From NCBI GenBank assembly GCA_016845825.1, contig JAERSJ010000155.1, positions 1 through 43,175 of the forward strand: a stretch of 43,175 bases of DNA, given 5' to 3'. The translations under genes were made by a program, and so were the position numbers. Under the pieces are notes generated by a model that was not told the DNA's origin, ran no database searches, and worked only from the letters and a program-made list of their open reading frames with translations. Shown piece after piece: positions 10,880 to 19,587 of this stretch. Origin of the DNA: Methanobacteriota archaeon. Its GTDB lineage: Archaea > Thermoplasmatota > Poseidoniia > MGIII > CG-Epi1. The first letter of the stretch is position 1; each line of letters begins with the position of its first letter.

Positions 10880-10931
10880 GGGTTTTACGCCTTAAAACCC
10901 TAAAAGGCTATAAGGTTGTAGTGGGGTTTTA
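10880..10931. promoter_or_regulatory. Divergent intergenic element: three copies of an 8-mer (GGGTTTTA / TAAAACCC), two forming a perfect inverted repeat, next to a TATA-like tract
   Basis: GGGTTTTA 10880-10887, TAAAACCC 10893-10900, GGGTTTTA 10924-10931; TATATATAC at 10867-10875. Confidence 0.55.
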
Positions 10932-10987
10932 CCTAAGTCAGGGAAGTATTATAATCGGCCCTCTCGTCGTAAAGATAGGTAGATAAC

Positions 10988-11491
10988 TTGAAAGTAGATG
11001 AATTGACACCAAGAACTGGGCGTGTAAACATGCCAGTTAAGGTAATAAGTTTGGACGAACCGCGTTCTATGGACAATGGAACAATGGTTTGTGAAGGTTT
11101 AGTTGGAGATGAAACTGGCACAGTAATAATGAGTTTCTGGAACGATGAAATAGAAGTAGCTCAAGCCGATGTGGTTTTAGATTTAAAAGATGCAAGAGCT
11201 AATTTAGTGAGAGGGCACATGCGCTTGAGTCTAGGTAAGAAAGGTAGCATGAAAGAATCCAATATTGCTTTAGATACAATAAAGCAGTCTGTAAATTTAT
11301 CAGATTTAGAATATGAGATGCCACGTATGGGCGGAGGAAGAGGCAGAGGTGGCCCAAGAGGAAAACCATCTGGACGCTGGGGAGATCTAATGAAACTTAA
11401 GAGAGAAACTGGTAACAAAAAATTCTTCAATCGAGATGAAATGACAGAGGAACAAATAGTCGCAGCCATTAAGGAAATGGGAGGCGAGTAA
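10988..11491 (+). CDS. Small OB-fold single-stranded nucleic-acid-binding protein with Gly/Arg-rich tail
   Basis: VKVISLDEPRSM...CEGLVGDETGTVIMSFWNDE OB core, C-terminal GGGRGRGGPRGKPSGRWG; TTG start. Confidence 0.82.
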   Translation: MKVDELTPRTGRVNMPVKVISLDEPRSMDNGTMVCEGLVGDETGTVIMSFWNDEIEVAQADVVLDLKDARANLVRGHMRLSLGKKGSMKESNIALDTIKQSVNLSDLEYEMPRMGGGRGRGGPRGKPSGRWGDLMKLKRETGNKKFFNRDEMTEEQIVAAIKEMGGE

Positions 11492-11592
11492 CTCTGGCAA
11501 GAAGAGGGAGGCATAGGCGCCGAGGTCCAAGTAAAGCGCAACCTCCTGTAAGAAAAGATAAAAAGATTCAGAAGAGAAATAAGCCAAAAGCA

Positions 11593-11832
11593 ATGTTAGA
11601 CGAAGGCCGTCGAACAGAGATGATTTATTTTCTAAAAGAAGTAGTCTCAGAAGCTGGCGTTTCAGATAAATTAGCTGAACCATTTATGGCATCTTTAGCA
11701 GCTAAAGGATCTAGGGAATCGGTAGATAGTGCGGTAGAATTTTTAGATTCAAAAATAGAGGAAGAATTTATATCTCAAGATGCTCGCGATCCAATTAAAA
11801 AGATAATGAGACGCTTTACCAAATATCGTTAA
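11593..11832 (+). CDS. Small protein, unknown function (N-terminus probably extends to a CTG at 11494)
   Basis: 79-aa ORF directly abutting the downstream CDS at 11833; the same frame is open back to 11473. Confidence 0.6.
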   Translation: MLDEGRRTEMIYFLKEVVSEAGVSDKLAEPFMASLAAKGSRESVDSAVEFLDSKIEEEFISQDARDPIKKIMRRFTKYR

Positions 11833-13026
11833 ATGAGTATAATTCCTAGTAGAAGTAACTTAGGACATCATTGGAATTTAAAAGAAAGCACAATATTTCT
11901 GAATCATGGTTCATTTGGAGCCTGCCCAAGTAAAGTTTTAGAGCATCAAAAAAAATTAAGAGATGAGCTAGAATCAGACCCCATAAATTTCTTAGACGTA
12001 AAAGCCAAAAAATTATGGGCTGATGCAATTACAACTTTTTCAGAATTCATAAAGGCAGACAAAGAAGGCATAGTCTTTGTTCCGAATGCAACTTCTGGAG
12101 TAAACACAGTTCTACGTTCCATGGATTTAGAGGAGAATGACGAAATATTAGTCTTAGATCATACTTACCAGGCATGCTGGAATGCAGTAGATTTCGTTAC
12201 AAAGAAATCAGGCGCAAAAACAGTTGTTGTAAGTTTGCCTTTCCCAGTTCTTAGTCCCGATCAAATTATTGAATCTATACTAAAATCAGTAACAAAGAGA
12301 ACTAAGTTAGCATTAATCGATACAGTCACGAGCCCTACCGGAATCAGGCTTCCGTTTGAAGAAATAGTTAAAGAACTTCAATCAAGAAATATCGACGTAT
12401 TGTTAGATGCAGCTCACGGGCCAGGCATAGTACCATTAGAGTTAAACAAACTCCAAGCAGCTTACGTTACTGGAAATGCTCACAAGTGGTTATGTACTCC
12501 CAAAGGTTCAGCTTTTCTTTACATTAGGGAAGATAAGAGAGACCTAATTCGCCCATTATCAATTAGTCATGGCGCATCAGTAGATGGCAACATAAATGAA
12601 AAAATTAGATTAGAATTTGATTGGACAGGAACACAGGATCCTACGCCTTGGTTGTGCATTCCGAAAAGCATAGAATTCATTGCTAGCTTGTCAGATAAAG
12701 GCTGGGAAGGTGTTATGAAACACAACACAGATTTAGCAATCAAAGCCCGTAACATCCTTCTAGATACTTTGAAAACTCAAAAATTATGTCCAGATTCCAT
12801 GATTGTTGGACTGTCTGCAGTATTGCTGCCAGAAAACGATATCCCTTTAACATCGGCATTAGAGCCTGACCCTTTCCACACACTATTATACGAGAAATAC
12901 AATATTCAAGTTCCAGTATTTGCTTGGCCACATCACAATAGACGTTATCTTCGCACAGCTTCTTTTCTTTATAATTCAATAGAAGAGTATCAATATTTGG
13001 CTGAAGTTTTAAAAAAAGAAATATGA
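11833..13026 (+). CDS. Class V aminotransferase, isopenicillin-N epimerase-like (PLP-dependent)
   Basis: FLNHGSFGACPSKV, DAAHGPG, GNAHKWLCTPKGSAFLY (PLP-Lys). Confidence 0.88.
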   Translation: MSIIPSRSNLGHHWNLKESTIFLNHGSFGACPSKVLEHQKKLRDELESDPINFLDVKAKKLWADAITTFSEFIKADKEGIVFVPNATSGVNTVLRSMDLEENDEILVLDHTYQACWNAVDFVTKKSGAKTVVVSLPFPVLSPDQIIESILKSVTKRTKLALIDTVTSPTGIRLPFEEIVKELQSRNIDVLLDAAHGPGIVPLELNKLQAAYVTGNAHKWLCTPKGSAFLYIREDKRDLIRPLSISHGASVDGNINEKIRLEFDWTGTQDPTPWLCIPKSIEFIASLSDKGWEGVMKHNTDLAIKARNILLDTLKTQKLCPDSMIVGLSAVLLPENDIPLTSALEPDPFHTLLYEKYNIQVPVFAWPHHNRRYLRTASFLYNSIEEYQYLAEVLKKEI

Positions 13027-13060
13027 CCGGATATTTTTAAAACAGGCTAATCTGCGATGA

Positions 13061-14941
13061 ATGTCTATGAATTCAGATGATGAAAATTTTGAGGATTCGC
13101 CGGAAGAAGAATTATCAGATGAAGAATCATTAGAAGAAGAAAAATTGGAAGAACAGTCCGAAGAGGAAGAAATAGATCCAAATGCCCCTCTTCGTCAACC
13201 AATCGTTGCAGTTCTAGGGCATGTAGATCACGGAAAAACATCTCTTCTCGATTATGTAAGAGGAACAACGATAGTAAAGAGAGAAGCAGGGGCAATAACA
13301 CAACATATAGGCGCTACAGAAGTTCCATTTGATACAGTTTCAAAAATCTGCGGCCCTTTGTTGAAAGAAGGAACAACTAATTTACCAGGCTTACTTTTCA
13401 TAGATACTCCAGGCCATCATTCATTCTCGACTTTGAGGTCTAGAGGTGGAGCTTTAGCAGATATAGCTGTTTTAGTAGTAGACATTACTGAAGGATTCAA
13501 ACCTCAAACAATTGAATCAATAAATATTCTAAAACAGCATAAGACTCCTTTTATTTTAGCACTAAATAAGATAGACAAGTTGCCAGGGTGGAGGACAAGC
13601 AAAGGCTCTTTCCTAGCCAATAAAGCAAGCCAAAGCCAAACAGCACAACAAACATTCCAAAATAGGATGTATGAAATAATAGGAGAACTCGGAACACACG
13701 GTTTCGACTCAGCACTGTTTACAGACATTCAAGACTTTCAAAAGACAATAGCATTAATTCCAACATCAGTAAAAGATACGGGCGAAGGAGTTCCTGAATT
13801 ATTTATGATTTTAATGGGGCTAGCTCAAAAATATCTCAGAGACAGATTATTACTTGATGAAGGTTCATCAGAAGGAACGGTCCTTGAAATTAAAGAAGAA
13901 AAGGGATTAGGAAAGACATTAGGTATAATTATCTATAACGGAATATTGAAAGCTAGCGACACTCTGATAATTGGAGCACAACCTGAACCTATAGTTACTA
14001 GAGTTCGTTCATTATTAAGACCAAAAGCTTTAGATGAAATTCGAGACCCACGGCAACAATTTGACGCAGTAAAAGTAGTAGGCGCAGCAGCAGGGTTGAA
14101 AGTTGTAGCTCCAGATATAGAAGGAGTTGTTGCAGGCGCACCATTTTACAGCGCATCCTCAGAAGATGAAATTGACGATGCATTAGATAGACTTACGGAC
14201 TCAATGAAATCAAATGTAAAGTGTACAGATGAAGGCGTAGTTATTCGTGCAGACGCAATAGGTTCACTTGAGGCATTAGCTTATGAATTATCAGCAGTTA
14301 ATATTCCGATTGTAAAGGCCGTAGTAGGCGACGTCTCTAGAAGAGATGTTGTTACAGCAGACCCTTCGGATGAAGAATATAGAGCGATTCTTGCTTTCAA
14401 TGTAAAAGTGCATCCAGATGCTAAGAAAGAACTTCATGAAACTGGAGTTAAAATATTTGAATCAGACATAGTTTATAGATTATTAGAAGATTACCAAGAA
14501 TGGAAAGAAAAAATAAAAGATAAGCAGGCCCAGCATTTGAGAGAGGATTTTTCACATCCTGGTAAATTTGAAATATTAGAAGGCCATACCTTCAGGACTC
14601 GTGACCCTGCTGTTGTGGGAGTTAGAGTACTTGGAGGTCGTATTGCGCTTAATCAAGCAGTTCTTAGAACAGATAATTCAGTAGTAGGACATATTCGCTC
14701 ATTAAGGTCAGGAGAACAAGTGTTGAAAGAGGCTTTACAGGGCGATGAGGTGGCCATAGCCATTAGTGAAGCTACAGTCGGACGCCAGATATCAGAAGGC
14801 GATGTTCTTTACATTGAAATGGACGAACGCGCTATATTGAAGATAAGAGAAGCAGGCGTAAAATTGGACCCTATTGAAGAAGATATAATAACCGAAATGC
14901 AGAAGATTAAGAAAAAAGATCAACCTTTCTGGGCAAGATAG
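13061..14941 (+). CDS. infB: Translation initiation factor aIF5B (IF2-like)
   Basis: GHVDHGKTSLLD, DTPGHHSF, NKIDK G motifs; acidic N-terminal extension. Confidence 0.96.
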   Translation: MSMNSDDENFEDSPEEELSDEESLEEEKLEEQSEEEEIDPNAPLRQPIVAVLGHVDHGKTSLLDYVRGTTIVKREAGAITQHIGATEVPFDTVSKICGPLLKEGTTNLPGLLFIDTPGHHSFSTLRSRGGALADIAVLVVDITEGFKPQTIESINILKQHKTPFILALNKIDKLPGWRTSKGSFLANKASQSQTAQQTFQNRMYEIIGELGTHGFDSALFTDIQDFQKTIALIPTSVKDTGEGVPELFMILMGLAQKYLRDRLLLDEGSSEGTVLEIKEEKGLGKTLGIIIYNGILKASDTLIIGAQPEPIVTRVRSLLRPKALDEIRDPRQQFDAVKVVGAAAGLKVVAPDIEGVVAGAPFYSASSEDEIDDALDRLTDSMKSNVKCTDEGVVIRADAIGSLEALAYELSAVNIPIVKAVVGDVSRRDVVTADPSDEEYRAILAFNVKVHPDAKKELHETGVKIFESDIVYRLLEDYQEWKEKIKDKQAQHLREDFSHPGKFEILEGHTFRTRDPAVVGVRVLGGRIALNQAVLRTDNSVVGHIRSLRSGEQVLKEALQGDEVAIAISEATVGRQISEGDVLYIEMDERAILKIREAGVKLDPIEEDIITEMQKIKKKDQPFWAR

Positions 14942-14945
14942 TTAA

Positions 14946-15728
14946 TTATTTTGAAGAATTAAACCAAGGAATCAAAACCGATGTATTTGATTTATACTGT
15001 AAATATTCGGAATCATTTCCGTATTTTTTATCTGCAGATGCTTCCAAGAGAGGTATCCCGCTAACGAATAAGAGTAAGAAAGTAGTCCAAAGAGGTCCGA
15101 TAACTGTCCATAGAGGCACTTCGTACGAATAGCAGAATACAAAAATACCAAACCACAATAAAATATTCCCAAAATAATTTGGATGCCTACTGTATTTCCA
15201 TAATCCACTAGTACACCATTTTTCACCATTTAATTTATGGTTAAATTTACTGTAATCGGCCCATGCTTCGATAATTAAACCAATTGAAAACATACTAATT
15301 CCAATTGACGCTAGAGTATTCACACTATCTGGAGAATCTAAACTATTGAAATAGACAACAGGTAAGCACGTTAGAAATACCCATAAAATTTGCATTATCC
15401 AAAATCCTAAGAAACTCCAGAACTTTGATCTCATTTCATCAAAGCGATTGTCTTCGCCCCAAACTAGTATCCTGTAAGAAAGATAAGCCCCTAGCCTTAG
15501 AGACCATAATATCACCATCAAAGATCCAATTATTTTAGGGAATGAAAAGTCTTCACCGAACCATAGAGTTACAGTTGCTAAAAGTAAGAAATTCGCAGTA
15601 CCTGCAAAATCAGTTACTTTGTCTATTTGCAGCCCGTAGGCTATAGCAAAAAAGCTTAGTTGCATACACACTGTGATTAACAGTGAAACCAGAATAAAAT
15701 GTTCGTCGTTTTCTATAAAATTAACCAT
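14946..15728 (-). CDS. DUF1295 / steroid 5-alpha-reductase-like membrane protein
   Basis: GLWKYSRHPNYFGNILLWFGIF signature; multiple TM segments. Confidence 0.85.
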   Translation of the reverse strand: MVNFIENDEHFILVSLLITVCMQLSFFAIAYGLQIDKVTDFAGTANFLLLATVTLWFGEDFSFPKIIGSLMVILWSLRLGAYLSYRILVWGEDNRFDEMRSKFWSFLGFWIMQILWVFLTCLPVVYFNSLDSPDSVNTLASIGISMFSIGLIIEAWADYSKFNHKLNGEKWCTSGLWKYSRHPNYFGNILLWFGIFVFCYSYEVPLWTVIGPLWTTFLLLFVSGIPLLEASADKKYGNDSEYLQYKSNTSVLIPWFNSSK

Positions 15729-15975
15729 CTCGAGGTTTGGCCTCGTTCACCTTTAACTCACGGCCTTCGGCTTCATGTCCGTTTAAGGCCTCAATTGCAG
15801 CTGCAGCATCATCTGAACTTGCCATTTCGACAAATCCAAAGCCGCGGCTTCTACCACTCATGCGATCTACAATAACTTTCGCATCGGATACTTCCCCGTG
15901 CTCTTCAAAAAGCTCTCTTAGTGTGTCGTCTTTGAAAGACCATGGCAAGTTTCCTACATAGATGTTATTACTCAT
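15721..15975 (-). CDS. RRM-domain RNA-binding protein
   Basis: RNP2 IYVGNLPW and RNP1 RGFGFVEM in an 84-aa single-domain protein. Confidence 0.95.
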   Translation of the reverse strand: MSNNIYVGNLPWSFKDDTLRELFEEHGEVSDAKVIVDRMSGRSRGFGFVEMASSDDAAAAIEALNGHEAEGRELKVNEAKPRDG

Positions 15976-15987
15976 TTCTTAAATCCT

Positions 15988-16005
15988 GTCTTGATGTATC
16001 AAGAC
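15988..16005. promoter_or_regulatory. Perfect inverted repeat GTCTTGAT-GT-ATCAAGAC just upstream of the RRM gene
   Basis: 8-bp arms with a 2-bp centre, 12 nt upstream of the RRM start codon (minus strand). Confidence 0.6.
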
Positions 16006-16041
16006 GACCTTCCAGAAAGTCCTCCATTTAAGGATTATCGC

Positions 16042-19000
16042 CTAAAATTCGTTTCCTAACTCTCTTCTAGTCTGTCCAGGGTCAATAAATGGTAAAACAA
16101 ATGCAATCAGAAGTTGACAACTTCCTCCGATCATAATTGTAGTGGTATATGTGAAATTCTCTTCAAAATATCCTGCCATTTTTAATCCAAACAAAGCCCC
16201 GAAATTCAAAAGAGCCATGTACAAGGTAAACTGTGTAGCTCCAACCTTTGGCCATGTAACATTCATAAATAATGAAATTAGAGAGATCCCCATAGCAGCC
16301 CCAAAGAAAGGATATATGACAATCAACCAGGTCATAACAGCTTTATTTTGCCACAAATCTTCAGCTAGGGCAATTGTAAATATCGATAATCCAGTTAATA
16401 CAGCAAATAAACTTGCAATACGTCTAGCACCAAACTTATCTGCAATAAGTCCACCAATAATTGTTCCGGCGATTCCAGCAGTTACAGCCCACCCTCCGGT
16501 TACAGCAATATATTCAGCATCGCTCCACCCTAGCTGTTGAATGAAAAGTACATTCAGAACAGGGATCAAAAATTCCCAGAAATAGGTAAGCATAGCTAAT
16601 AGCATTCCAATAAGCGGAGCTCTAAGTGATAAAGCTTTGACAATGTCGCTTTTTTGCGGAGCTAAGTCAAATGCTTGTTGACCAACGGTATTATTTCTTA
16701 AGAAAAAGAAATATGCAGCACCACATCCAAGAGTTAGTAAGTGAACCCACATACTTCCTGCAAAATCACCAATAGTTAACAGCAAAAATAAGTCTAAAGC
16801 AATTATTATTCCAAAATCAACTCCAAGAGATTGAGGAGTATGGGTTCCCATATCCCAGCTTACTTGCTTTGCTACTTTCTTTTTAGTCTTAGTTGGCTTT
16901 GGTTCATCTTTTACTTTAATTACAGCTTTACCTTCACCCCAAGGGAATAACTTTTCTCCAGGCCTTTCTCTGATGAATGCAGGCAAACACATAATCAATA
17001 ACAGCATTGGCACAGTCAAGAATAATCCTCCAGCAATACCCAGAGATCCAATGAAGTATCCAATACCAGCTCCACCAACCATCGTACCGAAACGCTTAGC
17101 ACCAAACATGAAACCGTTTATTTTACCAAATTCTTCAGGACTTAAAACATCTACAGCTAAACCATCAACAGCTACATCCTGTAAAGAAGCAAAGCAATTA
17201 TGGAAGAATAGCAACCCCGTAAGAAGTGCAATTTTACTTTCTATTCCTGGGACTAGTGCAATAATTACAACGGTAATTACCATTCCAGCTTGAGCACCTA
17301 ATATCCAAGGCCTACGACGTCCCATAGGTAAGTAATGATAATTATCAACGAAAGGACCCCATAAGAACTTGAAAACCCAAGGTAGGTAAACCCAGAATAG
17401 CATATTACCTATTTCTGCAGCAGTAAATCCTTGTTGAGCTAAATAAGCAATTAAAGTATATGAAATAAATCCAGAAGGAATCCCCTGTGCAACGTAAAGC
17501 GAGCAAAGAGTAAGAGCTTTAGCACTCATTCCGCCGAAGAACATAGTTGTCATCAAATTAGGTTGACCGGCAGCGTCACCTTCGTCTTCCCAGACAAATT
17601 CATCATCGCCAGATTCTTCTACTTCCACATTACTTTCAGATCTTCTTTTTTGCGTAAAAATATATCCAGTAGCAGCCATAGAAAGAAGAATTACGGGTAA
17701 GAAGATTCCACCTGCAAGGTCAGTTAAACCTGCGAGTAAAGCACTTGATGGTTTATTTTCGTTAAGATAAACTACTGAAAAACTACTCACAGCAGACATT
17801 GACTCTCCATTGTCTAGAACTAGTCTTGCTGATAGAGTAATAGTTTGATTATTTTCAATTACTAAATCAGATGGAATAGGTAACTCCCAAGTTGCCCAAT
17901 TCCCTTGTGTGGAAGTATCTGTAGCAGAGTACCATTCACTTGCACCGAATTTAATCTCAATACCACCACCATTAGTTGGTTTATTTGCAGTAACAGCAGT
18001 TCCTTTCAGAATTTCGTTTTTGTATATTTTAGGTTTAACTGGAACCATTGTTCCGTTAATTTCTTCCATATCATATTCTAAACTCCAGTTTACCGAAACT
18101 TCAGGATCAATTTTCCCTGCAATTTCAACAAATACCAAAGGATCGGCTTGCCCATATCCGTATTCATTATCAGGCCGAGTTTCAAGAATTGAACAGTTAT
18201 TTGATGCAGCATCCGGGTCATCGTTCAGGATTTCTCTTTCAATAGAATATCCTGCCACTAAAGTGTCTTTAACTTCAGCCGGAGTTAAATCGGGATTTGC
18301 TTCTAAAGTTAGAGCAACTATTCCAGCCATTAATGGAGTTGCCATGCTAGTTCCACTCTTACTAGTATAGCCAGTGCCAGTACCTTGATTAGGTGCCATA
18401 ATGTTACTGCCTATTGCAGCCACATCAGGTTTAACTCGTCCATCTGAAGTATAGCCTCTAGAGCTGTAAATTGCTAAACTCAAGTCCTTGTCAAGAGATG
18501 CAACAGTTATAGGCAATCTCGAATCGCCAGGTGAATCTATTGTATTACATCCTGCACCCGTTGCAGAACCAAATTCATTTCCAGCACTTAAAGTGACTAC
18601 AAGCCCAGATTCAACAGCGGCATCGACAATTTGGCTCCATGCTGAGCTACCGTCATTATCGATATGAAATTCTACTTGTTGTTCACCTAGGCTAGATGTC
18701 ATCACTCTAATGTTAGGGGTTACTACCTTTTGATTTTCAATAGTCCATTCAACACCTCTTATGATGTCTTCAATGTCTCCGTCACAACATGCTAAAACAT
18801 TTACTAAATTCGCTTTCGGAGCAACACCTATGTGTGGCGTACCAGTATTATCACCAGCACCAGTTCCTGCAGCAATTCCAGCCACATGAGTACCATGAGT
18901 TCCACTATCAATTGATTCTCCAGGTAAACAAGGTGAACATATTACAGCGTCCTGAACAGCATCATAGTATGCAACGACTTTCATATCATCAAATGTAAAT

Positions 19001-19587
19001 TGATTGTCGTCCATATCATCTAGACCAACATGTGCATTATCCACGCCAGTGTCCACAATAGCAATAGAAATTCCTTCGCCATAAATCCCGTGATTTAGCC
19101 AAACATCATCAACGCCCATTGCAGGAACAGCATCAGCCATGTGAGGTTCTGCTTTTCCGATATCATCAAGCATTACAACACCATCCCATAATGCAACCTC
19201 AGAAATCATGTCTCGAGGCATAGTTGTTGCAATTAAATCAATAAATTGAGCACGAAATGTTACTTCGATTCCAGCATCTTCCAATCTTTGAACGTCATAA
19301 TCAGTTGGATGATGATCATATCTTACGAAGACACGGGCTTCTCCAGTATTGAAGAATCGTTCACCCTGTTCTAATTTCCAAATTAATAAATCTGAAATTC
19401 CATCATGATTTTTGTCTCTAGAGTAAACATCCCACCAATTATTCTCATAAATTGGTGAATTTTCTTCAGCAGATAAATTGACAAAGCCAGTACTAAGTAA
19501 TAAAAAAGTCACGATTCCAGCTGTGATAGCTTTGCGCTGCATATACATAGAGATAGGACTTTGATTAAAGAACTTACGATTTGTCAA
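16042..19587 (-). CDS. Fusion protein: N-terminal secreted subtilisin-like (S8) protease + TM + C-terminal MFS transporter (AmpG/PAT-like)
   Basis: Signal-like N-terminus; S8 triad VDTGVD / HGTHVAG / SGTSMATP; single TM; then ~500 aa MFS with WVFKFLWGPFVDNY and ADKFGARR. One uninterrupted 1181-aa frame. Start may be TTG 19587 or a downstream ATG. Confidence 0.88.
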   Translation of the reverse strand: MTNRKFFNQSPISMYMQRKAITAGIVTFLLLSTGFVNLSAEENSPIYENNWWDVYSRDKNHDGISDLLIWKLEQGERFFNTGEARVFVRYDHHPTDYDVQRLEDAGIEVTFRAQFIDLIATTMPRDMISEVALWDGVVMLDDIGKAEPHMADAVPAMGVDDVWLNHGIYGEGISIAIVDTGVDNAHVGLDDMDDNQFTFDDMKVVAYYDAVQDAVICSPCLPGESIDSGTHGTHVAGIAAGTGAGDNTGTPHIGVAPKANLVNVLACCDGDIEDIIRGVEWTIENQKVVTPNIRVMTSSLGEQQVEFHIDNDGSSAWSQIVDAAVESGLVVTLSAGNEFGSATGAGCNTIDSPGDSRLPITVASLDKDLSLAIYSSRGYTSDGRVKPDVAAIGSNIMAPNQGTGTGYTSKSGTSMATPLMAGIVALTLEANPDLTPAEVKDTLVAGYSIEREILNDDPDAASNNCSILETRPDNEYGYGQADPLVFVEIAGKIDPEVSVNWSLEYDMEEINGTMVPVKPKIYKNEILKGTAVTANKPTNGGGIEIKFGASEWYSATDTSTQGNWATWELPIPSDLVIENNQTITLSARLVLDNGESMSAVSSFSVVYLNENKPSSALLAGLTDLAGGIFLPVILLSMAATGYIFTQKRRSESNVEVEESGDDEFVWEDEGDAAGQPNLMTTMFFGGMSAKALTLCSLYVAQGIPSGFISYTLIAYLAQQGFTAAEIGNMLFWVYLPWVFKFLWGPFVDNYHYLPMGRRRPWILGAQAGMVITVVIIALVPGIESKIALLTGLLFFHNCFASLQDVAVDGLAVDVLSPEEFGKINGFMFGAKRFGTMVGGAGIGYFIGSLGIAGGLFLTVPMLLLIMCLPAFIRERPGEKLFPWGEGKAVIKVKDEPKPTKTKKKVAKQVSWDMGTHTPQSLGVDFGIIIALDLFLLLTIGDFAGSMWVHLLTLGCGAAYFFFLRNNTVGQQAFDLAPQKSDIVKALSLRAPLIGMLLAMLTYFWEFLIPVLNVLFIQQLGWSDAEYIAVTGGWAVTAGIAGTIIGGLIADKFGARRIASLFAVLTGLSIFTIALAEDLWQNKAVMTWLIVIYPFFGAAMGISLISLFMNVTWPKVGATQFTLYMALLNFGALFGLKMAGYFEENFTYTTTIMIGGSCQLLIAFVLPFIDPGQTRRELGNEF

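Noticed and set aside
13061-13190. Acidic low-complexity N-terminus of aIF5B
   Set aside because: IF5B-family proteins commonly carry variable charged N-terminal extensions; not unusual enough alone.
17909-18370. 153-aa ORF antisense to the subtilisin gene
   Set aside because: Antisense to a well-supported conserved coding region; no recognisable family.
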